Assembly: GCA_963575745.1 (NCBI GenBank)
Contig: CAUYUJ010012592.1
Span: 183,510 to 247,509, forward strand
Source of the DNA: Prorocentrum cordatum
Taxonomy: Eukaryota > Sar > Dinophyceae > Prorocentrales > Prorocentraceae
DNA length: 64,000 bases
Direction of reading: 5' to 3'
A program made the position numbers and the translations under genes. The notes below the pieces were generated by a model. It was given only the letters and a program-made list of their open reading frames with translations, was not told where the DNA came from and made no database searches. This document shows, in pieces, positions 21,251 to 29,688 of this stretch (position 1 is the first letter of the stretch; every line of letters starts with the position of its first letter).

Positions 21251-21389
21251 CTTGGCATCGCTCGGACGCATGCATTTGTTCTTGGCGAGGCGAGAACCAT
21301 CGAGGACCATCCTGGACCATCGAGCAACAACAAAAACGCGCACGACACCGAAACATGCACGGGAAAGGGACGTCCGAGCGACGGCAAGC
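21251..21389 (+). mobile_element. M7 element, copy b
   Basis: CTTGGCATCGCTCGGACG at the left, complement of CTTGCCGTCGCTCGGACG at the right; the interior diverges from copy a but keeps GCACGACACCGAAA and GCACGGGAAAGG. Confidence 0.75.
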
Positions 21390-21940
21390 CAGCTGCTATG
21401 ATGAACGAACACACACTAAGGCCCATACCCGCAGAGAGTCCGGAGGCAGGGGGACAGGCTATGGATATGGGTGCGGGTTGCTGGACCGTGGGGGACGCTC
21501 CCGTTCGAGCGGGGACCCCCGTCCGACAACACGCACCCAGAGCCCCTCCGTCCCCACTATGGGTACGGGTGTGTGTGTGTGTGTGTGTCCTTCTTCATCC
21601 CCGAGTCTGTGCTGCACGGCGACGGAAAAGGAGAACGGGAACGAGAAGCAAACTAACGACGGCGAACGCGCAGGCAGAAGCCCAGGGCCGGCGTGACGAA
21701 GCAGGCGGGCGGGCAGGCAGCAAGGGATGAAGAGGAGACAGCGGCAAGAAAACGAGGGAGGCGAGGGCGAGGGAGAAGGGAGACGAGGACGGCCGAGACG
21801 GACCCCCCCGAGTTGTTGTTGGACTGCGCTGGGGCCCAGAAGAATCTCCCACGTCCCGAAGATAGTGGAACAGATGGGGGCGATGCGTTCGAGCTCCCAG
21901 AGACCTGGGGCTTGAACTCGGCCAGGGCTGGTGTCCCTGC
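21390..21940. other. Spacer with (TG)n, no gene recognised
   Basis: A short GTGTGTGTGTGTG run at about 21571-21587. Long open frames on both strands are low-complexity Arg/Ser or Pro-rich. Confidence 0.4.
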
Positions 21941-22104
21941 TGTCAGGAGGGGGAACAACACACAGACACAACGAATCGTCGCTTCCCCCGAAAATGTGGG
22001 AAGATATAGGAGATGGGGGGGAAGACAAAAAACCAGAAAATGTAGGAAAATATACGAGAATCCGCCATTTGTGTCTATCGACTTGCGTGCCCCAGGGCCC
22101 CTTA
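21941..22104 (+). mobile_element. M6 element, copy b
   Basis: TGTCAGGAGGGGGAACA start, then ACACACAGACACAACG, CCCCCGAAAATGTGGG, GGGGGGAAGACAAA and an end GCCCCAGGGCCCCTT. Confidence 0.7.
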
Positions 22105-22424
22105 ATACTGGTGTGCACGGCAGGCTCGCACCGCGCCGACGCGGCGACGACCCTGACGCGGAGGCCCACGGCTTCGCGGCCAGTGGCCCCGCACTCGGAG
22201 CCCTGCGCGGGTCGCTCGGGCAGACGCTGGACCCCCCGCGACTCTCGAGTCGGGCCGGACGAAAGGGCTCAATCTTGGGCTCAATCGGGCTCAGTCTTCC
22301 GCTCATCGATCTACGCTAAGGCGGCCCAACGGCCCCCCAATCGGGCGTGATAGCCCTCCGTCGTTCTTGCGAAGACCTCCAAGGAGTCGCTGCCTACCCC
22401 ATCCTCAGACCTGCGACCCCCCAT
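22105..22424. other. Spacer, no gene recognised
   Basis: GC-rich; short open frames only. Confidence 0.4.
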
Positions 22425-22619
22425 TCGGACCGGACGAAAGGAGGGGGATTGGGAAAGGGGGGGTTACGAAATCTGCTGCATGCAGCTGGTTTCGGCCCCG
22501 CCGCCAGGCCCCTTCCTCGATACATAGGCGCCTCCGGCGCCGGGAGGCGCCGGGAAAATCAGCTACGTGAGCTGATTATCACGTCCCCCTTTGCTATCCC
22601 CCCCGTTCGCCCGACCCGA
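22425..22619 (+). mobile_element. M5 element, copy a
   Basis: Left CCGGACGAAAGGAGGGGGAT and right complement GGGCGAACGGGGGGGAT are inverted. The interior shares GCTGCATGCAGCTGGTTTCG and AGCTACGTGAGCTGATT with 24516-24709; both are themselves near-palindromic. Confidence 0.8.
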
Positions 22620-22653
22620 TCGAGGGAGGGAACCACCCAGACGAGATAATTAG

Positions 22654-22862
22654 TTCGCATGCAAATCCTAGGAGGTCAAGTTCTGATTTGGCCCTGATCC
22701 GAAGTCCGGCTCAATCCCGCTTGATCCCGCTTAACCCAGCTGAATCCCAATTCATCCCGCTCATTCCCGCTTAATTCGAGGCTCACTCCGGCGCAACAGT
22801 CTTCAATGGGACTTAATTTTTTTTAGTCTTTCCGACGAAGACCTCCCAGTAGTTGCCTCTTG
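22654..22862 (+). mobile_element. M2 element, copy d
   Basis: TTCGCATGCAAATCCTAGG start and CAGTAGTTGCCTCTTG end, with the 10-bp CCCGCTTGATC array inside. More diverged than the other copies. Confidence 0.75.
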
Positions 22863-23140
22863 AAATTAGCGTTTAGTACACGGCCCTGGGCGTTTACTAA
22901 ACAGCCCTGCCCTGTTCGATTCCTCCTTTGGGCGCGCTTGCTGCACGTCTTCGCGTGTCGGGGTGGTCATAACGGGGGTGGGCTTTCGGACCGCCGGACA
23001 CCCCTCACCCGCCCCCCAGGGCGCGCGGTGCGCGCCAGGGGCATCGCCCAGAGGGGGGCCGGCCCGAGGAATCCCCGCGGACCTCCGAAAGCTTGTGCCG
23101 ACGCCGCTTCTTGTCCGTCAGTCGGCGTCACTCCAGCATA

Positions 23141-23336
23141 GTTATACTATATGTGCATCGCCCCCTCAGGGGCGACGCGCGCACCGAGGAATCTCACAGT
23201 ACATGCGTCGTGGCGGACGCTTTCTGGCCACACCGCTCGAGAAGCGATATACTACAAGATAGGTATACTATATGTTCGGGTCGGACGCGCGCCTCCAAGG
23301 AGGACATGTAACATTAGTATGTCCCTGTGCGTCCCA
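23141..23336 (+). mobile_element. M12 repeat, copy b
   Basis: Same block order as 11663-11862. GGTATACTATATG and TCGGACGCGCGCCTCCAAGG are the best-conserved parts. Confidence 0.65.
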
Positions 23337-23474
23337 GTCAGCGCTGCCGACGGCCCGCCAGCGCGCCCGCCCGGCGAGGTGATGGTGCAGGCGAGCGGCA
23401 CGACCCACGCTGGCCGCTCGGCCGCGCGTGCGGGGCCAGTGCGTCCGCAGACGCGGGGGGGAGCCAGCGGTAAT

Positions 23475-23673
23475 TAGGGGAACAAGAATCTGCATAAACA
23501 TAAAAACTCGGAGGTCCGCGCGGATTTCTCGGATCGGCGCTGGGGCCCCCCGGCGGCGCCTCCGGCGCCGCCCCTGGCGCGCTCCGCGCGCCAGGGAGGG
23601 GGGTCCAGCGCCGATCCGAGAAATCCGCGCGGAACTCCGAGTTTTTATGTTTATGTCACTTTTTGTTCCCCTA
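23475..23673. mobile_element. M3 foldback element with a 5-bp target duplication
   Basis: Arms of about 69 bp: TAGGGGAACAA at 23475 is mirrored by TTGTTCCCCTA ending at 23673, and the shared inner arm includes CATAAACATAAAAACTCGG and CCGCGCGGATTTCTCGGATC. GTAAT flanks both sides (23470-23474, 23674-23678). The centre holds two hairpins, GGCGGCGCC-TCC-GGCGCCGCC and CTGGCGCG-CTC-CGCGCGCCAG. Noncoding. Confidence 0.9.
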
Positions 23674-23681
23674 GTAATGAC

Positions 23682-23874
23682 TTTGTGGAGGACGATCAAT
23701 GGAGAGGAAGCATGTTGCCAAATAATTTCCAGATGTCTAAAAGATGTTTCAAACATGCTTTAAAGAGGTTAAGAACAGGCTTAATCCATGTTTAGAACCT
23801 GTTTCCTACACTTTGAACACGTTTTAAATTCGATGATAGGGCTGTTAGGGTGTCAGTTGTCGTGGCATCCACAG
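23682..23874 (+). mobile_element. M4 element, copy a
   Basis: TTTGTGGAGGACGATC start, TGGCATCCACAGC end. The interior contains GCATGTTGCCAAATAATTTC, CAGATGTCTAAAA and GGGCTGTTAGGGTGTC, shared with four other copies. It starts 9 bp after M3. Confidence 0.8.
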
Positions 23875-24485
23875 CGGTACTGGCTGGACATGACGTGCTT
23901 TCTCGTCTGGTTCCACGAAGGACCCCAGGACACGCAGCTGAACCGACACAGCGCCCGCGATTCCCAATATTCGTTCGTGTTTCCAGGGTTTTCTTTTTCC
24001 CCTCCCCCATGACCCATATTTCCATTGAGCATTAACGTTTATTTGTGTTTGTGTGTATTCTTTGTCCTTCCTGATTTCAGACGGCGGGGCCGCGGTCGGG
24101 GGCTTCGGCCCTGATTTCGCGAAGGTGTTTTGTTTTGCATGGGAGAAGCCTTTTGCGGAAATTCATCGTTCGAATCGTTATGTACGAGGGCATCGTTGTT
24201 CGTTTGCACATTATCGAATATGCCCGCCAAGCCCGCCAGTCGCTTCATGAAGGAAGATGACGCGGAAGCCAGCGGAATTTCGACAACCACGGTGGTCGGC
24301 GCGTTGTCTGTTTTCCAAAACATACACAAGCCAGTTTGTCGATGGGCCTGGACAATTAGGGAAATTAGCGAAAGCCTCGCAGATCGTTCGCGCACTGCCA
24401 GTCCGCCCACTGGGTGAGGTGCCTGCAGCCCGGCGGTTCTGACACCAGCACCTTCAACATGAATTGCCGTCGGTATTGATGGGCC
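23875..24485. other. Spacer, weak + frame, no gene confirmed
   Basis: A + frame near 24222-24417 reads MPAKPASRFMKEDD then AEASGISTTTVVGALSVF, which is less repetitive than its surroundings, but no domain or splice site supports it. Confidence 0.3.
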
Positions 24486-24488
24486 GAA

Positions 24489-24735
24489 AAAGTCGCAGCA
24501 AGTCAGGGACTTAGATCGGGACGGACGAAAGGGGGGGATTGGGAAAGGGGTGGTACGGAATTTGCTGCATGCAGCTGGTTTCGGCCCCGCCGCCGGGCCC
24601 ATTCCTCGATACATGGCCGCTTCCGGCGCGGGGAGGCGCCAGGAAAATTAGCTACGTGAGCTGATTCTGAACCCCTCCCTTTGCTATCCCCCCCTTTCGC
24701 CCGGCCCGAAAGTCGCAGCAAGTCAGGGACTTAGA
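24489..24735 (+). repeat. Perfect 27-bp direct repeats flanking M5 copy b
   Basis: 24489-24515 and 24709-24735 are identical (inside: GTCGCAGCAAGTCAGGGAC). The first ends right before M5 begins and the second starts where it ends. Confidence 0.9.
24516..24709 (+). mobile_element. M5 element, copy b
   Basis: Left TCGGGACGGACGAAAGG and right complement TCGGGCCGGGCGAAAGG, then GGGGGGAT on both. About 195 bp, as in copy a. Flanked by a perfect 27-bp duplication. Confidence 0.85.
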
Positions 24736-24996
24736 GTGAGGCTCCCGAAATAAGGTCTAGCTCGGGTTCGGAAGGGGCTCGGTGCTTCCTTGGGTCTGCT
24801 GGCGCTCCCTCGTCACTGCGCCGCGAGGCCCCCTCGGAGCTCCTCGGGTTCTGGCGCGCGCGCGCGCAATCGAGTCCCAAATGGGTACGCTTCCAAAAAG
24901 GGGCTCGGCCGTGCAGATTTATGATTTGTTTATGGCTTAATGGAAAAAAGGGACTTCGTTCCTTATTTAGCGTTCCTTCTGGCAGGGGCCTGACTG
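24720..24996 (+). mobile_element. M8-like element, copy b (diverged)
   Basis: Contains GTTCGGAAGGGGCTCGG and a right part CTTCGTTCCTTATTTAGCG then GGCCTGACTG, as in other M8 copies. The left end is uncertain and overlaps the 27-bp repeat of M5 copy b, which suggests M5 inserted at or near this element's edge. The interior has a GCGCGCGCGC run. Confidence 0.5.
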
Positions 24997-26378
24997 CACA
25001 TCGGTTGGACCTTCCTGAAGTATCGCCCGAATCGCCCGATGTTCAAGATGTCAAGGCTCCCTTACAGCGCAGGGACCTCAGCAAGCAGCCAGCGAGCGCC
25101 TCCCATGACCCCTTTTTGCCAGGGCCGTCCTCTTGATGACCCCCCCCCCGGGGGTTGTCTCTCCTCGGCGGGGAAAGGAGAGACAACGGGAATAGGCCAT
25201 ACGTATACACGCCGGTCGTTGAAAGTATGTATTTTTGGATGCCCAAATCCTAATCTATCTTAGGCGCCTTCCTACTTCAAGAGTCGAGCGGTTTTCCTTC
25301 TTTCCTCCACTTCAGGGCGTGGGCGGGAGTCTGCTCTACTTCCAACGCCTTCCTACTTCCTGTTTCTACCCACTTCTTCCGACCGGCGTGTAGGCTCTGG
25401 CTAGACATCCATCGGGCTGTCGCGCACACGGGGTGAGGCCCAAGGCGGCCGCAGGGAGGGGGGCGAGCCCTGGCTGAAAGAGCGCCTCGCAGACGCCGAC
25501 GGGGTTGGCCCGTCTACCTGCAGACGGTTTCCTCCCCCCCACTTCCAGCGACGCCACCTGGCTCCGCCCGCGGTCCCCCCGATCCGCCCCCGCATACTCT
25601 GCCGCGTCTTCACCGATGGACTGTCGGCGGCTGCTCCTCCCCACCTCGCTGCTCCCCATCGACCCTGATGATTCCCCTTTCCCTCACCTCGCCGCGCAGC
25701 CTCGTCTCCCATGCATTGCTCCGCCTCTTTACCCTGCGCTCCGCCTGACGATGCGCCTGAGCATCTTGTCATTCTGGCCCGCACCCCTCCCCGACATCCC
25801 CATGCCGGCCAGTGCGCCAGCGCCCGCGCCGTGTTGACCAGTCGCGCCGCGAAGCTACCGAGGCCGACGACATGCACCTGTGGGTCGGTCTCGACAATGG
25901 TGGGCGCTGCGGGAGCATTGTGCAGCACGAGTGTGCCGTGCTTGGTGGGGTCTCAGGTTTGTAGCCGGAGTTTCCCCTGGGGGACTTGTCCCCGAGGACG
26001 GGCCGATGATCCAGCAGCCGCGCGATGCCGAGAGCATCCGAGGGTGCCGCCTCCGTATCTTTGGTGCCTGGGCTGCGACCCAGAGCATGCATCACGTGCG
26101 CGCGCCAAATCGGTTGGCCCCGTGCGGGTGGTAAGAAGGATTCTAGTTCGGCGGATTTGCAGATATTCCGCAGACAAGGTGTGGCCGTGATGTGCTTGCG
26201 GCCATGAGTCTGTGCCCGCAGCCGCCACCGCGCACAGTCTAGTGGGCATTCTCCGGGGTAGGTTCGCGAGCGCGAGACGTTCAACCGAACATGTACCCAC
26301 CGGCTGTTGGAAGCGTGTTTTTGGTTTGGAATCTCAGGTCCCAGAATGCTTCAGGTGCCGGCCCGACGCGTGCTTCCC
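24997..26378. other. Spacer; perfect hairpin and an unsupported minus-strand frame
   Basis: A perfect 12-bp stem (GTTGTCTCTCCT, 25154-25165; complement 25176-25187) encloses a 10-nt loop. On the minus strand about 25780-25928 reads HNAPAAPTIVETDPQVHVV then GLGSFAARLVNTARAL, which looks protein-like, but I could not extend it with splice sites and recognise no family. Confidence 0.35.
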
Positions 26379-26730
26379 TCAGGAGGGAACACGATTCATC
26401 GTCGACCGTCAGGAACATATGGGAAACAATAGGGGAAGTGGGGGGGAAGACAAAAACCCAGAAAATATGTGAAAATATTAGGAATCCTGTTATCTGTGTC
26501 CATTTTTGAGTCGGGCCTGTCCCTATACTACAGGAGGGATATTCTAGAATAGTCAAAAAATCTGGGGACTATTTTGGGACTATGTTTTGGGTCTGTTCGG
26601 AGTATTGTTTCTGGTATTTTAAACTTTTCGCCCCAGCTCCCCCTGTAGGGGGGGGGCCGCCCCCCCCTGCAGGGGGAGCTGGGGCGCGCCCGACTGAAGT
26701 CTGTTTACTTGCGTGCCCCTGGGCCCCTTC
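26379..26730 (+). mobile_element. M6 element, copy c, interrupted by M1
   Basis: Left part 26379-26507 runs from CTCAGGAGGGAACACG to TATCTGTGTCCATTT. The right part resumes at 26698 with TTTACTTGCGTGCCCC and ends TGGGCCCCTTC, continuing the M6 order seen at 22070-22104. The M1 element lies in between. Confidence 0.7.
26508..26697 (+). mobile_element. M1 element nested inside M6, with an expanded palindromic right end
   Basis: Left end GAGTCGGGCCTGTCCC and right end GCGCGCCCGACTG. The right terminal hairpin has grown into a 58-nt palindrome (26629-26654 against 26661-26686, one mismatch, 6-nt spacer). The flanking words GTCCATTT and GTCTGTTT may be a degenerate 8-bp target duplication. Confidence 0.75.
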
Positions 26731-26810
26731 CTTCCCTGCTTCACGTTTTCCGGGCTCCGTGCCCCTGCCCCGCCAGCCAGCGGGCCCCAGCGCCTCACTC
26801 CCTGGCCCCG

Positions 26811-26951
26811 CCTTGGCATCGCTCGGACGTGTGCATTTCTGCTCCTCCTCCTCCTCCTACTCCTCCTCCTCCTCCCCCTTCTCCTCATCCTCCTCCTCCT
26901 CCTCCTCCTCCTCCTCCTCCTCCTCCTCCTCCTCCTCCTCCTCCTGCGCCC
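26811..26951 (+). repeat. (CTC)n microsatellite behind a duplicated M7 end
   Basis: 26811-26837 is a copy of the M7 left end (CCTTGGCATCGCTCGGACG), then about 100 bp of CTC/CTT repeats, then the full M7 begins with the same end. Confidence 0.8.
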
Positions 26952-27082
26952 CTGGCATCGCTCGGACGTGTGCATTTTCTTTCTCGGCGAGGACCTGCGA
27001 GGCGCAGCCTCGACCACCTGGCAAAAAGAGCACGCACGAAACCGACAAGTGCACGGGGAACGAACGTGCGAGCGACGGCAAG
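26952..27082 (+). mobile_element. M7 element, copy c
   Basis: CTGGCATCGCTCGGACG left, GCGAGCGACGGCAAG right; the interior is nearly the same as copy a (GGCGAGGACCTGCGAGG, GAGCACGCACGAAACC). Confidence 0.8.
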
Positions 27083-27149
27083 TGTCCCTGCCCACCTCTT
27101 ACGACCGCTGCGTGCGCCAGTTCTCGGGGCGAAGGCCCGCGTTCCCACC

Positions 27150-27303
27150 TGTCAGGAGGGAACAAAAAGCACACAGCCACAACTAATCGTCGATTCCCCA
27201 GATATGGGAAGTGGGGGGGAAGACAAAAACCTAGAAAATATTGGAAAATCTTGTGAATCCCTTTATGTGTGTCTATTGATTTGTGTGTCCCAGGGCCCCT
27301 TCA
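27150..27303 (+). mobile_element. M6 element, copy d
   Basis: TGTCAGGAGGGAACAAAA start, GGGGGGAAGACAAAAACC core, TTGTGTGTCCCAGGGCCCC end. The interior is shorter than in copy e. Confidence 0.75.
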
Positions 27304-27465
27304 ACCTGAGGAGGCGGCGGGGGAGCGGCAGCGACGCCCAGGCGGTGCGAAGATGGGGGGGGCCAGGGCGAGGCTTCCCAGGGCCCCCAGGGCAGGGCGC
27401 CCCCTCGAAGCCCCCACTGCCTTCTGGTGTGTGCGTGTGTGTTTGCGTGTGTTACCTTTGGTTGA

Positions 27466-27656
27466 TTCGGATGCAACTCCTAGGATGTCAAATTCTGATT
27501 TCGCCCTGGTCCCAAACCCGGCTTAATCCAGCTTGATCCCGCTCAACCCGGCCTAATCTTGCTTGGTCCGAGGCCCTTTCCGGCGTAACAGCCCCCCAAA
27601 TGGGGCTTCATCTTCCTTATTCTTTCCGACGAAAACTTCCCAGTAGTTGCCTCCTA
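27466..27656 (+). mobile_element. M2 element, copy e
   Basis: TTCGGATGCAACTCCTAGG start and CAGTAGTTGCCTCCTAG end. CACTGCCTTCTGGTGTGTG occurs at 27415 upstream and again at 27658 directly after the element, each followed by (GT)n, so a direct duplication flanks it. Confidence 0.85.
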
Positions 27657-27770
27657 GCACTGCCTTCTGGTGTGTGTTTGTGTGTGTGTGTGTGTGTTTG
27701 TGTGTGTTTGAGTTTGTGTTTGTGTGTGTGTGCGTGCGTGCGTGCGTGCGTGCGTGTGTGTGTGTGTTCT
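27657..27770 (+). repeat. (TG)n / (TGCG)n microsatellite
   Basis: TGTGTTTG and TGCGTGCG units directly after M2 copy e. Confidence 0.9.
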
Positions 27771-28997
27771 CTTAGGTTTCGGCTGCCCCACCGTGCGTGT
27801 CGCTGGCGATCCCCATACGGTTGGATCCAGCTTCTCCCCGCTGCTTGAGGTGAGCAGGTACGCGCGCTTGCTCGACCTGTTCTACGCCGCGCCGCCACGC
27901 GCGTGGCCGCGAAGCCTAAGGTGTGTGCGTGTGTGTTTTCATGCGTCCCTTCTGAGAGGCCCAGGCTTCGTAGGAGCATGAAGCCATGGTGACGACACTG
28001 TGCAGGGTGTCATGGTTTTCTTGGTGTCCCGCGCGGTCAGGCAATGAATGGCCGAGGGCTGCAAGAAGCTTTGGAACTCCCGAAAGGTATCTTGAACACA
28101 TCGCATTATGACATCATTCACGTCTTATGATTGAAATGTCTTCCCTTCCTTTTCCCACCACCTTCTCTGACGCGCGGTCAATTGTTTGTGCCACGGCAGT
28201 TCGGGAAATAGTCATATATTAATCGGCCAAGGAGGAGAACGTCCCGGTTTCTCCAGAAATCTGTGTATGGTGAGTTGGGGTGCGCCCAGTCGCCAAGACA
28301 ATCTCTTTCTTTATTTCTCTATCTCTCTCATTCTCTGTCCGTCATGAATTAATCCAGTCACATGTGCATGTATATGTGTATGTGTGTGCGTGTTGCCCCC
28401 CCCCCCCCCCCCGGACTGGCTGACCGAATGCGGCGCCACTCTTCGACTCATCGACTGCAGAGGTCTGCCACAGCACAGGTCCACGCGTATCGACGGAGGG
28501 GCCCCAGTCTTACAGTCACGGCATCCAGTCGGTGCCCAGGCCTGAACCTCACGATTGCCACCACGAGAAGCCGATCGGGCAGTCGGTGGCGAGGTGGGAA
28601 CATGGGGGGCATCCTGGGTGAGCAGCATGTGGCCGCTCTAGGGCTCCGCCCTGACGCGGCGGAGAAGCTATGGGCAGTGCGACCCGCACGAGAGGGGGTG
28701 AACGTCTGCAGGTTTGCGAGGGAGGCAGAGAGTTCCAGGTCACCCGCCAGGGCCCAGTTCGATCCAATCGGTCCTATTCGATTTCGACTCCGGCCGGCCC
28801 GGTCCGAGCCGATGCCGATACGTTGGTGATCCGATGCGTCCCGACGTTTGCATGGCGTTGTTGCGTATCTTGGCGCAGCCGATGCGATTCGATTTCGACT
28901 CCTTGCCGATGCAGCCAGATCCTACGGACATGCTGCGTCGATCCGATTTCCCGATTCGCTGTTGGTTGTTCTTGCCCGCGGAGGCGTGAAGGTATTC
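27771..28997. other. Spacer, no gene recognised
   Basis: From 28740 to 28975 words such as CGATTCGATTTCGACTC recur, related to 36975-37170. A C14-like homopolymer lies near 28398-28412. No gene supported. Confidence 0.4.
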
Positions 28998-28999
28998 AC

Positions 29000-29120
29000 G
29001 CGTCGCGCGTCGTGGCCTGGGCCAGAGCGGCTGCCCTTCTCCGACTAGGGCGGCGCGGAGGCGCCTGGGCGCGAAGATGGCCGTGCGTCGCGCGTCGCGG
29101 AGCGCGATGCGCGAAATGCG
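29000..29120 (+). repeat. M9 repeat, copy b
   Basis: GGGCCAGAGCGGCTGCCC, TTCTCC and GCGCGATGCGCGAA in the same order as 16500-16600. Confidence 0.55.
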
Positions 29121-29666
29121 TCAGCAGCGTCGCGGACTACGAAGGTGCTGCCCCCGCCTCCCCGTGTCCTAACAACATCTCGCTCAGTGTGCGCCAGTCA
29201 CGCAGTGGGCGCACGCGATTGCAAGACATGCTGGCGTCCTCAAGCAGCCGTCGGGAAGGCACTATCGCGGTGTTCAATGTGCAGACAGGCGGCAACCCAC
29301 AATGCCAAAGTTACCATGTTTATGCTTCTCTACCTTCGTCCTCGTCCTCTTCCTCCTCCTTCCCTTTTCTTAGATCTGCTCCTTCTTCTGGCAGGCCTTG
29401 TAGTTCTTCAGAGAGCCATCGAATGTGGTTGTCTTATGCTTCTCAATTGCAAAGCGCGGTGATGCTCATACGTACGCATGCAGTCTCGATTCCGTGAGTG
29501 CTCGCAGGGGGGCAAGCGTCGACGATGCATTCTTTCCAGCTGAATGTGAATCTATGCGCCTATGCAATTCGCACGTGCCCCTTCTTCCTACTCTCCTCCT
29601 GTTTGCCCTCAGCCTCCTCCCTCCTCCTCCCTCCTTTCCCCATTTCCAAAGCAGCCTGCCCCCTCC
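29121..29666. other. Sequence before the spliced-leader copy, no gene recognised
   Basis: Pyrimidine-rich from about 29330 (CTCCTCC runs). No snRNA-like or promoter element recognised next to the leader copy. Confidence 0.4.
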
Positions 29667-29688
29667 GCCGTAGCCATTTTGGCTCAAG
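29667..29688 (+). other. Genomic copy of the dinoflagellate spliced-leader exon
   Basis: All 22 positions agree with the conserved leader as I remember it (core CCGTAGCCATTTTGGCTC, preceded by G at the variable first position, ending AAG). The following bases are CCGGCC, not GT, so the leader is already joined to other sequence as in a mature trans-spliced mRNA. An SL RNA gene would have a donor GT here. Confidence 0.85.

Noticed and set aside
25401-26284. Minus-strand frames with protein-like stretches
   Set aside because: No continuous model or splice signals, and Arg/Gly-rich low-complexity parts dominate; noted only in the spacer entry.
29667-29688. SL RNA gene
   Set aside because: No GT donor after the leader and no Sm-site-like sequence nearby.
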